This document shows, in pieces, positions 8,681 through 17,841 of a DNA stretch of 43,365 nucleotides. The position numbers and the translations under genes were made by a program. The notes under the pieces were generated by a model, which worked only from the letters and a program-made list of their open reading frames with translations, did no database searches and was not told the origin of the DNA. Each line of letters starts with the position of its first letter. Position 1 is the first letter of the stretch. The DNA is taken from contig DHKB01000029.1 in assembly GCA_002407045.1 (NCBI GenBank), positions 17,876 to 61,240 on the forward strand. The letters run 5' to 3'. Source of the stretch: Candidatus Bruticola papionis. GTDB lineage: Bacteria; Vulcanimicrobiota; Xenobia; Xenobiales; Xenobiaceae.

Positions 8681-9937
8681 ATGCTACCCTTACCGAAACA
8701 AAATAAAACTCTCCGCCATTTACATGATCTTTTCTGTGTTAAAGATAGTCAGGGGCGATTTTTGGCTTCTCGTTGGGTTAGCAGACTTTTAATTTGCCCT
8801 TCTCCTTCGCCGACAGCTTTGGCAATGCGTTTTGTCCACAAAGAGCTAGTCTTTTGTCTAGCGGCTTTGGCTGCGGCCATTTCTGTTTTTTTTACCAAAC
8901 CGAGTCTGAGCCTATATTTAGGTTACATTGATTTACGCGTTTTGGAATTGCTTTTTTCACTTATGGCTGCAGCTGCAGGTTTGCAACGAGTAGGTTTCTT
9001 TCAGAATCTGGCCGTTCATTTGCGCCGTCACTGCCGCTCTGAAGCATGGTTGGCTAACCTTTTAGTCTTGCTGTGTTTCTTCTCAGCTATGTTTATTACC
9101 AACGACGTAGCTTTGATAGTGTTTGTGCCTTTTACTTTACAAGTAATGCGCGGCGCAAGTAAGCAACACTTGATCTTTACCGTCGTTATGGAAACTGTAG
9201 CGGCCAATTTGGGCAGTATGGTTACCCCTTTAGGCAATCCGCAAAATATCTTTCTTTGCTCTTTTTACAATTTAAGCCTCAAACAATTTTTAAATTTAAC
9301 CGTACCTTGGGGATTAATATCGTTAGCTTTAATTGAGTCGGCTATGCTTATTGAAGCTAAATTGTTTTCTTCGTCGACAGCACTAGCTAACGCTGGCGAC
9401 AACGAATTGCCCAAATTGGACAGAGCCTTGCTGTTGCGCTATTTTCTCTGTTTAGCATTGTGCTTATTAACGGTAGCCAAAGTAATCTCGGCCCATTTTT
9501 GTGCAGCCTTCATACTGATCTGGCTTTTAGTTGCTGATAGAGAGTTGCTTAAACGTCTCGACTACGTACTCTTGCTAACTTTTGTATGCTTTTTCATATT
9601 TGTAGGCAACACTGCCCAAGTAGAGCAAGTAAAAGAATGGGCCGAATATTTGTTGGCTGGACGAGAATTGTTGGCCAGCGCTTTACTCTCGCAAATTATC
9701 AGCAATGTGCCAGCTGCCGTTATGCTAGCCCCCTTTACTAAGCAGAGCGCCGCTTTGCTTTTGGGCGTCAACTTAGGAGGCTTGGGCACTCTGGTAGCCT
9801 CTTTAGCCAGCCTTATTTCTTACCGCCTTTATATAAATGGCGCTCAAGCCGACAGTAAGGCCTACTTATATACTTTTACAATTCTAAACTTCGCTTTTTT
9901 AGCTATACTCTTGCTTATAGCTTCTTGCTTACTTTAG
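8681..9937 (+). CDS. SLC13/ArsB/NhaD-type ion permease
   Basis: Predicted inner-membrane secondary transporter of 418 residues with about ten hydrophobic segments. Two signatures place it in the ion transporter (ArsB/CitM/SLC13/NhaD) superfamily: 'MFITNDVALIVFVPF' (TND followed by a hydrophobic helix) and 'SMVTPLGNPQN' (the substrate-loop GNPxN). A related short form recurs near the C-terminus ('SNVPAAVMLAPF'). Substrate cannot be assigned; family members move arsenite, citrate/dicarboxylates or exchange Na+/H+. No arsR, arsC or other arsenic gene is nearby. The start is uncertain: the ATG at 8681 has no Shine-Dalgarno and adds 48 basic, Ser/Pro-rich residues before the first membrane helix, whereas the ATG at 8825 would start just before that helix. 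It follows the gene at 8201-8665 by 15 bp. Confidence 0.75.
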   Translation: MLPLPKQNKTLRHLHDLFCVKDSQGRFLASRWVSRLLICPSPSPTALAMRFVHKELVFCLAALAAAISVFFTKPSLSLYLGYIDLRVLELLFSLMAAAAGLQRVGFFQNLAVHLRRHCRSEAWLANLLVLLCFFSAMFITNDVALIVFVPFTLQVMRGASKQHLIFTVVMETVAANLGSMVTPLGNPQNIFLCSFYNLSLKQFLNLTVPWGLISLALIESAMLIEAKLFSSSTALANAGDNELPKLDRALLLRYFLCLALCLLTVAKVISAHFCAAFILIWLLVADRELLKRLDYVLLLTFVCFFIFVGNTAQVEQVKEWAEYLLAGRELLASALLSQIISNVPAAVMLAPFTKQSAALLLGVNLGGLGTLVASLASLISYRLYINGAQADSKAYLYTFTILNFAFLAILLLIASCLL

Positions 9938-9956
9938 TTTGCTTTTTCAAGCAAGT

Positions 9957-10583
9957 TTAATGTTCAACTTCTTGCAAAGTGAGTCTATTCCAGTACCAAC
10001 GCGGCAAGTTGCCTCCTTGCCTAATAAAAAGTACCAAAACAAACAATCCCCAGAGAATGGAGAAAATACCGCAAGCTAATCCTACCCAAGGGCACCAAAA
10101 GATAGCTGCCAAAAGCATGCAAATAGCCAAATCTTCTAATAACGACAGCACCATAGTGCCCATAGAAGTAACGCCAGGCGCCAAATCTACCAGCCAGAGA
10201 CGCATGAGAGGTTTAGCTAAATTGACTAGAAGAGCTGTCAAACCACCAACGCTGACACCTAAGACAACTAACCCCACCCAATGTGAGCAAGTAATAATAG
10301 AAACAGCCAACCAAATAGCTATAGCAGTACGCAAAACTAAACCACAACTGTCCAGAACATGGCCATAAACTTTAAATTTATCGACTATAATTTCTATAAC
10401 TGCTGCCAGAACAACTAAAGCAATAAAGCGCCAATCAGCCATAAAATAGAAATTGGGATCGAGAAAGAGCCAACCTAAATGGGCTAAAACAGATACACCT
10501 AGCAAACTTAGACCAGCACGGACTCCACAACAAGCTGAAATACCGAAGCTGAGAAAAAAGCTCCACCAAAAGGCAGCATCCAT
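9957..10583 (-). CDS. DUF4126 family integral membrane protein
   Basis: Membrane protein of 208 residues with about five or six hydrophobic segments and the DUF4126 pattern: 'SACCGVRAGLSLLGVSVLAHLG' near the N-terminus, then 'AAVIEIIVDKFKVYGHVLDSCGLVLRTAIA' (the E..DK.P..DH..D-type motif). The biochemical role of DUF4126 is unknown to me. The ORF extends to an ATG at 10622, but GGGAGGA lies about 12 bases before the ATG at 10581-10583, which also starts close to the first helix, so I prefer the shorter form. The gene is convergent with the permease at 8681-9937, with 19 bp between stops. Confidence 0.7.
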   Translation of the reverse strand: MDAAFWWSFFLSFGISACCGVRAGLSLLGVSVLAHLGWLFLDPNFYFMADWRFIALVVLAAVIEIIVDKFKVYGHVLDSCGLVLRTAIAIWLAVSIITCSHWVGLVVLGVSVGGLTALLVNLAKPLMRLWLVDLAPGVTSMGTMVLSLLEDLAICMLLAAIFWCPWVGLACGIFSILWGLFVLVLFIRQGGNLPRWYWNRLTLQEVEH

Positions 10584-10669
10584 AGCTATCTCTGTTCCTC
10601 CCAAAAAAAATTCTGGCCCCATCTTCGACGCCGGTCGCTATTGTAGCACAAAAAAAAGACTGCGAAATA

Positions 10670-10707
10670 AAAGATGGCACTTTGTTCATGCACAAAGTGC
10701 CATCTTT
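10670..10707. terminator. Perfect 16-bp hairpin, probable terminator
   Basis: AAAGATGGCACTTTGT and its exact complement flank a 6-base loop (TCATGC). The flanks supply A/T tracts on both sides. It sits downstream of the minus-strand gene ending at 10786 and upstream of the DUF4126 gene, so it most likely ends the former's transcript. Confidence 0.65.
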
Positions 10708-10785
10708 ATTAGGCAAAAGAAGTAAAAAACTTGCTCGTAAGCCCTAAAAAGATAAAATACTTTTTAAGGCTAAACCTAGCCAAAA

Positions 10786-11697
10786 CTATAAGGAATACTC
10801 CATAGAAAGATCGTCCAACTGGTAGCCTTCGAAGTTTTGGATCTTGGCATTCATTTGCTCGCGCATTTGAGCAATTTGTATTTTCATTTGGTTGTTGTAA
10901 TCATTGACAACAGCCTGCTCTGGACTATTGGCTACTACGTTGCGAGCATGAGCCAAATGGCCTTTGCAAGCGCTTTCGTAGGTGCCAGCCATACCCTTAA
11001 GAGCCGGAGGCAAGGTCTGACGCATAATAGCGGCGTCAGCAGAGATGTTAGCATTCTGAGACTCGATATTGGCTTGCTTCATAAGCTCTTGGAACTTGGC
11101 TTGGCCATCTTCAGAGTTCATATACTCGTTCATCTTATTGTAATCAGAATAGAGCTCGCTGAGCTGTTTGCTAGCAGGCATGTTAGTGTAGTCTTCGCCT
11201 TTATCCAAAGCGGCCAACTGAGCCTGATACTTAACTTCCTTTTCGTAAGCGGCGCGAGCAGCGGCACTCTTAGAATCTTCGGGCACACCTTCAAGAATTT
11301 TGGGCTGACCATTCTCAAAGATAAGGTTGCCATTGTCATCTACAGCATAGCTGTTCTTAGAGAAATATTCGCTCTTGGCCAATTCGACCTTATCGGCTTC
11401 TCTCTCCATTTCGATCTGAGCTCTCTTATTTTCTTTTTCTTCGAGTTTGCTCAAATCTAAAACGGACTGTTGCATCTCGGCTTGGTTGCCCAATACGCTG
11501 AAAGAGTTGGCGGTATTCTCGGGAACTTCTACTCCGTAAGCTTCTAATTTTTCGCGCAAATCTTTGATAGCGGAAGAATAATCTACACCGGCTCCAGTGC
11601 CGAGCTCTTTATTAGTATTATCGAAGCTTTTAACTAAGGAAGTAAGAGAAGAAAAACCGCTCCCCATAATGCTGGCTAAATTGCCAATTCCGTCCAT
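10786..11697 (-). CDS. Unrecognised helical, glutamine/methionine-rich protein of 303 residues
   Basis: No known domain recognised. The ORF can be read from a TTG at 11721, but the ATG at 11695-11697 has AAGGAGG at ideal spacing (8 bases), so I start there. The N-terminus 'MDGIGNLASIMGSGFSSLTSLVKS' is glycine/serine-rich and amphipathic but is not a Sec signal. The rest is predicted helical, with a highly charged coiled-coil-like stretch around residues 75-110 ('KLEEKENKRAQIEMEREADK') and a second near the C-terminus ('NQMKIQIAQMREQMNAKIQNF'). There are no membrane segments and a single Cys. Strong ribosome binding and its own terminator suggest a well-expressed, separately transcribed gene. 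This kind of composition occurs in appendage components and specialised-secretion substrates, but nothing nearby confirms that. Confidence 0.65.
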   Translation of the reverse strand: MDGIGNLASIMGSGFSSLTSLVKSFDNTNKELGTGAGVDYSSAIKDLREKLEAYGVEVPENTANSFSVLGNQAEMQQSVLDLSKLEEKENKRAQIEMEREADKVELAKSEYFSKNSYAVDDNGNLIFENGQPKILEGVPEDSKSAAARAAYEKEVKYQAQLAALDKGEDYTNMPASKQLSELYSDYNKMNEYMNSEDGQAKFQELMKQANIESQNANISADAAIMRQTLPPALKGMAGTYESACKGHLAHARNVVANSPEQAVVNDYNNQMKIQIAQMREQMNAKIQNFEGYQLDDLSMEYSL

Positions 11698-11826
11698 GAA
11701 AAGATCCTCCTTATAGATCAAAAATATAAGCTTACCCTTATTATCACCAAAAATACTGCACTTGTAAACGAACTGAAAGATTTTTTACAGAAAAATCTCA
11801 ATTTTACCAGAGTACGAAAGCCCTTT

Positions 11827-14800
11827 CTATCGGCTTTCAAGATAGGAAGGAAGTTTATAGCGGCTAGTTTTTCTAAGTCCTAAAAGAATATTGAGGACTT
11901 TGGCGCTCTGTTCTTGCTTCAAGCCAAAAGTTTCCGCTAAATTCGCTGCCAAACTTTCTAAAGTTAGACAAGGATTGCGCTTTTGGGCTAAAGGAATAAC
12001 TTCCTTACTATCGGCGGCAATTAAGCCCTCGGGACGCTCTGAACTGACTTCAAAGCCAGAGTCGGCTTGTTTAGCTTTCGCTACTTTAGGATAAATCTGG
12101 CCCAAAGTTTCGTACAAAATACGGTTTTCGGTGTCTAGATGCAAAGCTATGCCAAAGCGGAGATCTACAAAAGAGAGCCATTCTCCACTGTCAACGTTTA
12201 ACACTTCGCAAGTGCCTAAATCAATAGCCTCTCCATCTTTTGTCCCATAAGGGCAGCGGCAAATAACTGGCAAAGAAGCAGCTTCAAATTCACCGGCATG
12301 CAAAGGCGGAGGGATCAAGGAAGCCAGCTTAATAAAGAAAGGATCGCTTCCCGGTTTTAAGCGATGTGCGCCATATAATTGGAAAATGTCCAATTCACGC
12401 ACTACCACTTCATTATTAGAAGTAGCTTCGTAGTCTGGCAAATAATTGCAAAAACTATCGAATAAATTCATTCCATATTCGCGATTGCTAAATGGCAACT
12501 TGCGAGCGATCAAGAAACTATGCCAAGCGGCTACCAACTTCTGGCGCTGTACATTGGCAAAGTTGGGAGGCAAAATTAAGTAGGGACGAGCTTGGGCAAT
12601 ATCTTCACGCTGGAAAGCGCCATCTACTTTGAGCATATAACGAGCGAGCAATTTTATTTTGGGCTCTTCACCTCGGAGATTGGCTAAAGCTGGAGCTTCC
12701 AGCTTCTTTTCCTGTGAGTCTTTGTTGGGATCGTCTAGCCAATGACGCACTCGCTCGGCAACTTCCTCGATAGCTTCCGCTTCTAAAGTATCAACAATAT
12801 CAGCACGTTCCCAGCCTTCACAGGCTACTTCAGCAGAGAAGTGAACGCCAGAAGTTAGAGAAAGCTCAGCCAAGGCTGCAGCAGCCGCTTGACCTAATTG
12901 CGGATCATTTAAAAGCGCCCTCAATTTCATTGCCGATTGCTCACTATTGTCTTTAGTTGAAGCTAAAGCTGAGCAAGCTAGTAAACGACAAGCAAGCTCC
13001 CTTTCGGTTTCAGAGCGACTATCAATTGTAGCCAGAAGCATTTCTTGAATTTGTCGGCGCAATTGAGATGGATTCCACAAAATGTGCTGAGAATTTAAAA
13101 TCGCTCCCGGCTTATTGAATATTCCATAAATAACCAGTCTAGCTGCAACTCGACTTAAAGAAGCCATTTGCAAAGCTTCAATAAGCTCGTGAGCTAGTTG
13201 CAAATCTCCGCGTAGCTCCTTTCCTTCTGAGCCTAAAATGATAGAGAGACGCCAACAAGCAAAGCGCTCAACAGCTCCTTCCAAGGAAGCCACAAAATCT
13301 TCAGAGCTCAATAAGCGGCGCAAGACATTCAGAATATCTTGGTTTTTAGCTACTGACAGTAAAGGAGTATTTTCGGCAAGTACCGCCTGGCTGCCCTTAA
13401 AACAAGCCTCTAAGGAAAGGTCGGTGTCCTCTTTAGGGGAGACTAAGCCAGCCAGCATATCTTTAGTGCTCTCGTACACACGCCCCAATAAACCTCTGAA
13501 GTGAGGGAACTCTGCAATTTTTCCAGCAAAAGTTAAACCGCTATTTGTAGGCCCAGCCAAACTCTCAACCGTATCGGCTTTAGCAATAAAGCGATAAGAA
13601 ATAGCTCCCTTTTCGTCACTATAAGCAGCAGCGATATTACTTTTGCCTACTAATTTGTCGGCACTAACTTTGGCTATTCTGCCTACAACTCGATTGTGGA
13701 AGTGGTAAGCTTGGTATCCTTCTATAAATCCGTGGCGTCCAACTACAGAAGAAGGTACTTTACCAAGTTGATCGGCGCTAAATACCGCCCAACGCAATTC
13801 TTTTTCTTCGTCGATAAAGCAACTCAAAAGAGGCAATCCCTTTTGCAAAAATACCGACATATCCAAAGTTGATACTTTTTCTAAAATAGGCAGACCAAGA
13901 ATAATGTAACCGCTAAAAGAGTAATTTTCGGCGCAAAGTTTTTGTAATTCTTTGTTATCTTTTACATAAAGAATTTTAGTCAAACCACTGTAAGTATCCC
14001 AAAAAGAAGCTAGGGCACCTTTATTAGTAAGTGAAAGCAACTTGCTAAAATCATGCAAAGTGTCTTCAAACTTCTCGCCTATCAAAGTTAGAGCTACTAA
14101 ATTTAGACCAAAGGCTCGTCCTACACTCAGCATAGAATAAAGAGAGTGCTCGCTTAAATAAGTTTCCGGCAAAAATTGTTCTATAAGATCTTCATCAATA
14201 ATTTTAGCTTGCAAATCGGTATAGAGGCAAAAAGCCGACAGAGTGCCTGGATTTACTTTTTTACCATAAGCTTCAAATAGCGAACTAAGGGCACATTGTG
14301 CAAAAGTGGGACCTTCCTTTTCCGGCACTAATTCCAATAGCTTGTGCAAAACAGCAGCCGTATCTTCGCGACCACCATCTTCAGCTATATCGCAAACTAC
14401 CGAGCGGAAAGTACGCTGTTTCATAGTTTTAATCAAAAAGTCGCAAACTTCTTTAACATCTTTATCTTGAGGAGCTATCTCACTTCCAGAAAAAAAAGTT
14501 TCAACAGCTTGATATCCCAAAGGACTGATCTTAACAATTTGTTTGTTGCCTAAATCTTTCTTAAGTTCACTCTCAGTCAGCCTTCGAGAAAAAATGTCAG
14601 CTAAAATGCAAGTAGCCGCTAAAATATTGGCATTAATGGGTAGCCCCTTATTGTGCAAATTTTCGCTTACAGTGGTGGTATCGCAATTTAAAAGTTCTTG
14701 GCAATTAGCGAAATTATCTTTGATAAAATTGACCGTCTTAGCGACATGTTTACTTTGAGAATGGCGTGTCAATCTTGACAAATAGCCGAAAACTGTACGA

Positions 14801-15327
14801 TTTGGTTTAATGACAGTTGCCAAGAAACTTACCATTTGAGCAACGGGAGGTATCCTAATGCTCTTAAATTCATGAGAGCAAGTTTCGTGGAAGTCTAGAA
14901 CTAGGCAATCTTCGTCCAATTCGACAAGGTAACGCACCAGTTCAGTTCCGAAGCTGACTTGGATATCGAGCCCTTGTCGACCGCCATAGCCTTTAATACG
15001 TTCCGCCTTATTAATTTGGGCACTTTGAGAAAAATCGACATTTGCTGCCGATTTAATGGCCGCAACGGAGAAATCAACGCCAAAGTTATAGACAAAAGCA
15101 GGTACTCCAGCCCGCTCTCGTTGTGAAACTTCCGCCTGACTTAAAATAATATTGTGTACTCGAAAGAGCGGCTGGGAGTCATTATCTAAACAAAAAGCTA
15201 CTCCCTCACCTTCGCGAAAGACGGAAAAGCCAGCTTCTGTCGCTTTATAACTGGTAAATGCAATATTCTCCGCTTGGACAGTCTTTTTTTTGCGAAAAAT
15301 ATTTTTCAAAGCCCGAAACATTGTCAT
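11827..15327 (-). CDS. Large unrecognised intracellular protein of 1166 residues
   Basis: I do not recognise a family. The protein has no signal peptide and no convincing membrane segment. After a basic N-terminus ('MFRALKNIFRKKKTVQ') comes a beta-rich region (~30-170), then several hundred residues of helices with repeat-like character in which 'ALA', 'LAACSALA' and 'LLARYMLKV' patterns suggest HEAT/ARM-like superhelix in the central and C-terminal part. A C-terminal region contains 'PVICRCPYGTKDGEAIDLGTCEVLNV', with two Cys separated by one residue and another further on. The ATG at 15325-15327 has AAAGG/CAGGG upstream; an alternative ATG is two codons further in. It lies 58 bp downstream of lipA on the same strand and could be read from the same transcript. 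A scaffold or multi-partner binding role would fit, but this is only inferred from architecture. Confidence 0.6.
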   Translation of the reverse strand: MTMFRALKNIFRKKKTVQAENIAFTSYKATEAGFSVFREGEGVAFCLDNDSQPLFRVHNIILSQAEVSQRERAGVPAFVYNFGVDFSVAAIKSAANVDFSQSAQINKAERIKGYGGRQGLDIQVSFGTELVRYLVELDEDCLVLDFHETCSHEFKSIRIPPVAQMVSFLATVIKPNRTVFGYLSRLTRHSQSKHVAKTVNFIKDNFANCQELLNCDTTTVSENLHNKGLPINANILAATCILADIFSRRLTESELKKDLGNKQIVKISPLGYQAVETFFSGSEIAPQDKDVKEVCDFLIKTMKQRTFRSVVCDIAEDGGREDTAAVLHKLLELVPEKEGPTFAQCALSSLFEAYGKKVNPGTLSAFCLYTDLQAKIIDEDLIEQFLPETYLSEHSLYSMLSVGRAFGLNLVALTLIGEKFEDTLHDFSKLLSLTNKGALASFWDTYSGLTKILYVKDNKELQKLCAENYSFSGYIILGLPILEKVSTLDMSVFLQKGLPLLSCFIDEEKELRWAVFSADQLGKVPSSVVGRHGFIEGYQAYHFHNRVVGRIAKVSADKLVGKSNIAAAYSDEKGAISYRFIAKADTVESLAGPTNSGLTFAGKIAEFPHFRGLLGRVYESTKDMLAGLVSPKEDTDLSLEACFKGSQAVLAENTPLLSVAKNQDILNVLRRLLSSEDFVASLEGAVERFACWRLSIILGSEGKELRGDLQLAHELIEALQMASLSRVAARLVIYGIFNKPGAILNSQHILWNPSQLRRQIQEMLLATIDSRSETERELACRLLACSALASTKDNSEQSAMKLRALLNDPQLGQAAAAALAELSLTSGVHFSAEVACEGWERADIVDTLEAEAIEEVAERVRHWLDDPNKDSQEKKLEAPALANLRGEEPKIKLLARYMLKVDGAFQREDIAQARPYLILPPNFANVQRQKLVAAWHSFLIARKLPFSNREYGMNLFDSFCNYLPDYEATSNNEVVVRELDIFQLYGAHRLKPGSDPFFIKLASLIPPPLHAGEFEAASLPVICRCPYGTKDGEAIDLGTCEVLNVDSGEWLSFVDLRFGIALHLDTENRILYETLGQIYPKVAKAKQADSGFEVSSERPEGLIAADSKEVIPLAQKRNPCLTLESLAANLAETFGLKQEQSAKVLNILLGLRKTSRYKLPSYLESR

Positions 15328-15385
15328 CCCTGCCTTTCACTAGACTTAATTGATTTATTTACTACCAGTGCCGTAAAATATGAGC

Positions 15386-16378
15386 CTATACAGACTCCGA
15401 GTGGGAGCGAGCATGATAGGAGGAACGAGCCAAAGGCGCCGATTCCACATATTTAAAGCCACGCTTGAGCCCTTCTTGACGATAGAAAGCAAATTCTTCC
15501 GGAGTGCGATAACGCATAACGGGAACATTTTTCAAACTTGGCCGCAAGTACTGCCCAATAGTTAAAATGTCGGTACCGACACTGCGCAAATCATCCATTA
15601 CTTGCAAAACTTCGCGATGACTTTCTCCTAAACCGACCATAAGTCCAGATTTAGTCATCATTTGAGCTTCACCATGTTGCTGAGCGTACTCTTTAGCATG
15701 TTGGATAATATTTAAACAACGTCGATAATCACCGCGAGAGCGCAAGCGCGGATAAAGTCTGGGCACAGTTTCTACATTGTGATTGAGCACTTTAGGTTCG
15801 GCCGCCAGCACAATATTCAGTGCTTCTAAACTGCCGCCGAAATCGGGTATAAGCACCTCTACTTTAGTTTGCGGCGAAGAAGCTTTAACAGCTCTAATAA
15901 CTTCGGCAAAGCGAGAGGCTCCACCATCAGACAAATCGTCGCGAGTTACGGAAGTTATTACTACATACTTTATGTTTAAATCGACGGCCGCTTGAGCTAC
16001 GCGTTCAGCTTCTTGGTCTTCTAAAGGCCACGGCCGCCCTTTAGTTACCGCACAATAGGCGCAACCTCTAGTACAAATGCTGCCCAAAATCATAAACGTA
16101 GCCGTACCACAGCTCCAACATTCGGAGATATTGGGACAACGCGCTTCTTGGCAAACGGTATGTAAAGTTTGCTTTTTCAACGTACTATTGACAGCGCCAT
16201 AAGAAGTGGTAGTACGTGTACGCACTTTAAGCCATTCCGGCTTAGCGATATTCTTTTTCCATTCTGCAGAGCCGACTTCAGGGATTAGCAACTCGTCTTC
16301 AGCTAAAAAATGCTCTAAATCGACAACTTGAGATTCTGGTGTATTGGTCAAGCCGAAAATACCTTTCTGTTTTGCCAA
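15386..16378 (-). CDS. lipA: Lipoyl synthase
   Basis: Radical SAM enzyme that inserts two sulfurs into octanoyl groups on lipoyl domains. The 330-residue protein has both iron-sulfur sites: the auxiliary cluster ligands C76, C81 and C87 ('CQEARCPNISEC') and the radical SAM ligands C102, C106 and C109 ('CTRGCAYC'). The conserved RSSY near the C-terminus (318-321) is present. 'KPEWLKVR' and 'GTATFMILG' are also family-typical. Translation appears to start at TTG (16376-16378), ten bases after the lpdA stop, without a good Shine-Dalgarno, so coupling to lpdA is likely. The pairing with lpdA makes sense, as dihydrolipoyl dehydrogenase acts on lipoylated E2/H proteins. No lipB, lipM or E2 gene is present in the window. 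Confidence 0.95.
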   Translation of the reverse strand: MAKQKGIFGLTNTPESQVVDLEHFLAEDELLIPEVGSAEWKKNIAKPEWLKVRTRTTTSYGAVNSTLKKQTLHTVCQEARCPNISECWSCGTATFMILGSICTRGCAYCAVTKGRPWPLEDQEAERVAQAAVDLNIKYVVITSVTRDDLSDGGASRFAEVIRAVKASSPQTKVEVLIPDFGGSLEALNIVLAAEPKVLNHNVETVPRLYPRLRSRGDYRRCLNIIQHAKEYAQQHGEAQMMTKSGLMVGLGESHREVLQVMDDLRSVGTDILTIGQYLRPSLKNVPVMRYRTPEEFAFYRQEGLKRGFKYVESAPLARSSYHARSHSESV

Positions 16379-16388
16379 AGTATTGGTC

Positions 16389-17810
16389 TTAAGCGCGTCT
16401 GAAACGACGAGCCGGAGCAGGGAAAAAGTTGATAGGCGTACCTAACGCATGGTGCGCAGCCTCAGCCACAGACTCAGAAAGGCTGGGGTGAGGATGGATA
16501 GTAGAAGCTATATCCTCCAAAGAAGCCGCTTTATGTAAAGCCAAAGTACCTTCAGCAATTAAATCGCAAGCGTGCTCGCCAATTATGTGTAAGCCGAGCA
16601 CTTGTTTGCTTTCAGCGTCAGCAACTATTTTTACAAAGCCATCGGTGTGGCCGCTGATATTAGCTTTACCCAAAGCAGCTAAGGGGAACTTACCTATAGC
16701 TGTTTTGTAGCCTAACTCTTCAGCTTTTTCTTGCGTAAGGCCTACGCTAGCCACTTCCGGCTGGCAGTAAGTAGCTGAAGGACATTGCTCATAATTGAGT
16801 AGCTGCGGTTCTAAACCGAAAGCATGTTCGACCGCTACAATGGCTTCAGCAGCGGCCATATGGGCCAATTGAGGAGCAGGCACAATATCGCCAATAGCAT
16901 ATATATTATCTACTTCGGTGCGCATATAACAATCGACTGGAATAAGGCCGCGCTCCGTAAGTTTAAGGCCAACTTCTTCTAAACCAAGATCAGCCAAGTT
17001 GGGGCTTCGGCCTACAGCGACCAAAAGATAAGCAGCCTCTAAACAATTTTGACCGGCACCATTTTCTGGCAAGCCTTCTCCCCAAATTCGTACATTCTCA
17101 CCCACGCGTTCCGCTTTATCTACTAGGGTTCCGGTATATATTTTCCAGCCAGCTTTGCGACACAAGCGTTGCATTTCCGCCGAAACTTCACCATCTTCCA
17201 AAGGTAATAAACGTTCAGCCAGTTCAATAACGGTAATTTGCGTTCCTAAGGAGGCAAAAATTGAAGCGAATTCCATGCCTACAGCTCCGGAGCCCACCAC
17301 AATCAACGATTGAGGAACTTCTGTCAAATTCAAAATATGATCAGAGGTAAGAATGCGCTCACCATCAATAGGGAAAATTTTAGGCACGGCCACAGAAGAG
17401 CCTACAGCCAAAATCAAGCGATCAAATTCTATTTTTTCTCCGTTTGTTTCGACAGTTGTACTATTAAGCAAACGGCCACGACCATGAATAACTTTTACAT
17501 TATTGCGCTTTAACAGAGAATCTATGCCCATAGCTAAACGGCGCACGATTCCATTTTTGCGCTCCTGAACTTTGCTCATATCTATTGAAGGAGCGCCTTC
17601 TAAGTTGATACCAAAGGAAGACGCTTCTTTTATAGCTTGGAAACGTAAGGAGGCTTCCACCAAAGCTTTTGTGGGAATACAACCACGATTTAAGCAAGTG
17701 CCACCCAAATTTTTATCTTGTTCTATCAAGGTAACTTCAAAGCCAAGCTGTGCGCCTCTTATAGCCGCAGTATAACCGCCGGGGCCTCCACCTAAAATAC
17801 AAAGCCGCAT
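16389..17810 (-). CDS. lpdA: Dihydrolipoyl dehydrogenase (E3)
   Basis: FAD-dependent pyridine nucleotide-disulfide oxidoreductase that reoxidises dihydrolipoamide in 2-oxoacid dehydrogenase or glycine cleavage complexes. The 473-residue protein has the N-terminal FAD site 'GGGPGGYTAAIRGAQLG', the redox-active disulfide C39/C44 in 'GGTCLNRGCIPTKAL', the NAD-binding 'VVGSGAVGMEFASIFASLG', the second FAD motif 'NIYAIGDIV' and the C-terminal His/Glu dyad region 'IHPHPSLSESVAEAAHHAL'. The ATG at 17808-17810 has GGAGG six bases upstream. It sits between the small zinc-ribbon gene (31 bp upstream) and lipA (10 bp downstream) in what looks like one operon. The absence of E1/E2 or gcv genes leaves its partner complex unknown. 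Other flavoprotein disulfide reductases are excluded by the motif set. Confidence 0.95.
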   Translation of the reverse strand: MRLCILGGGPGGYTAAIRGAQLGFEVTLIEQDKNLGGTCLNRGCIPTKALVEASLRFQAIKEASSFGINLEGAPSIDMSKVQERKNGIVRRLAMGIDSLLKRNNVKVIHGRGRLLNSTTVETNGEKIEFDRLILAVGSSVAVPKIFPIDGERILTSDHILNLTEVPQSLIVVGSGAVGMEFASIFASLGTQITVIELAERLLPLEDGEVSAEMQRLCRKAGWKIYTGTLVDKAERVGENVRIWGEGLPENGAGQNCLEAAYLLVAVGRSPNLADLGLEEVGLKLTERGLIPVDCYMRTEVDNIYAIGDIVPAPQLAHMAAAEAIVAVEHAFGLEPQLLNYEQCPSATYCQPEVASVGLTQEKAEELGYKTAIGKFPLAALGKANISGHTDGFVKIVADAESKQVLGLHIIGEHACDLIAEGTLALHKAASLEDIASTIHPHPSLSESVAEAAHHALGTPINFFPAPARRFRRA

Positions 17811-17841
17811 AGTACGCCTCCCTCTAGATATTAAGTTAAAG

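Noticed and set aside
8681..9937. Arsenite efflux pump (arsB)
   Set aside because: Only superfamily motifs are shared; no arsR, arsC or arsA is adjacent.
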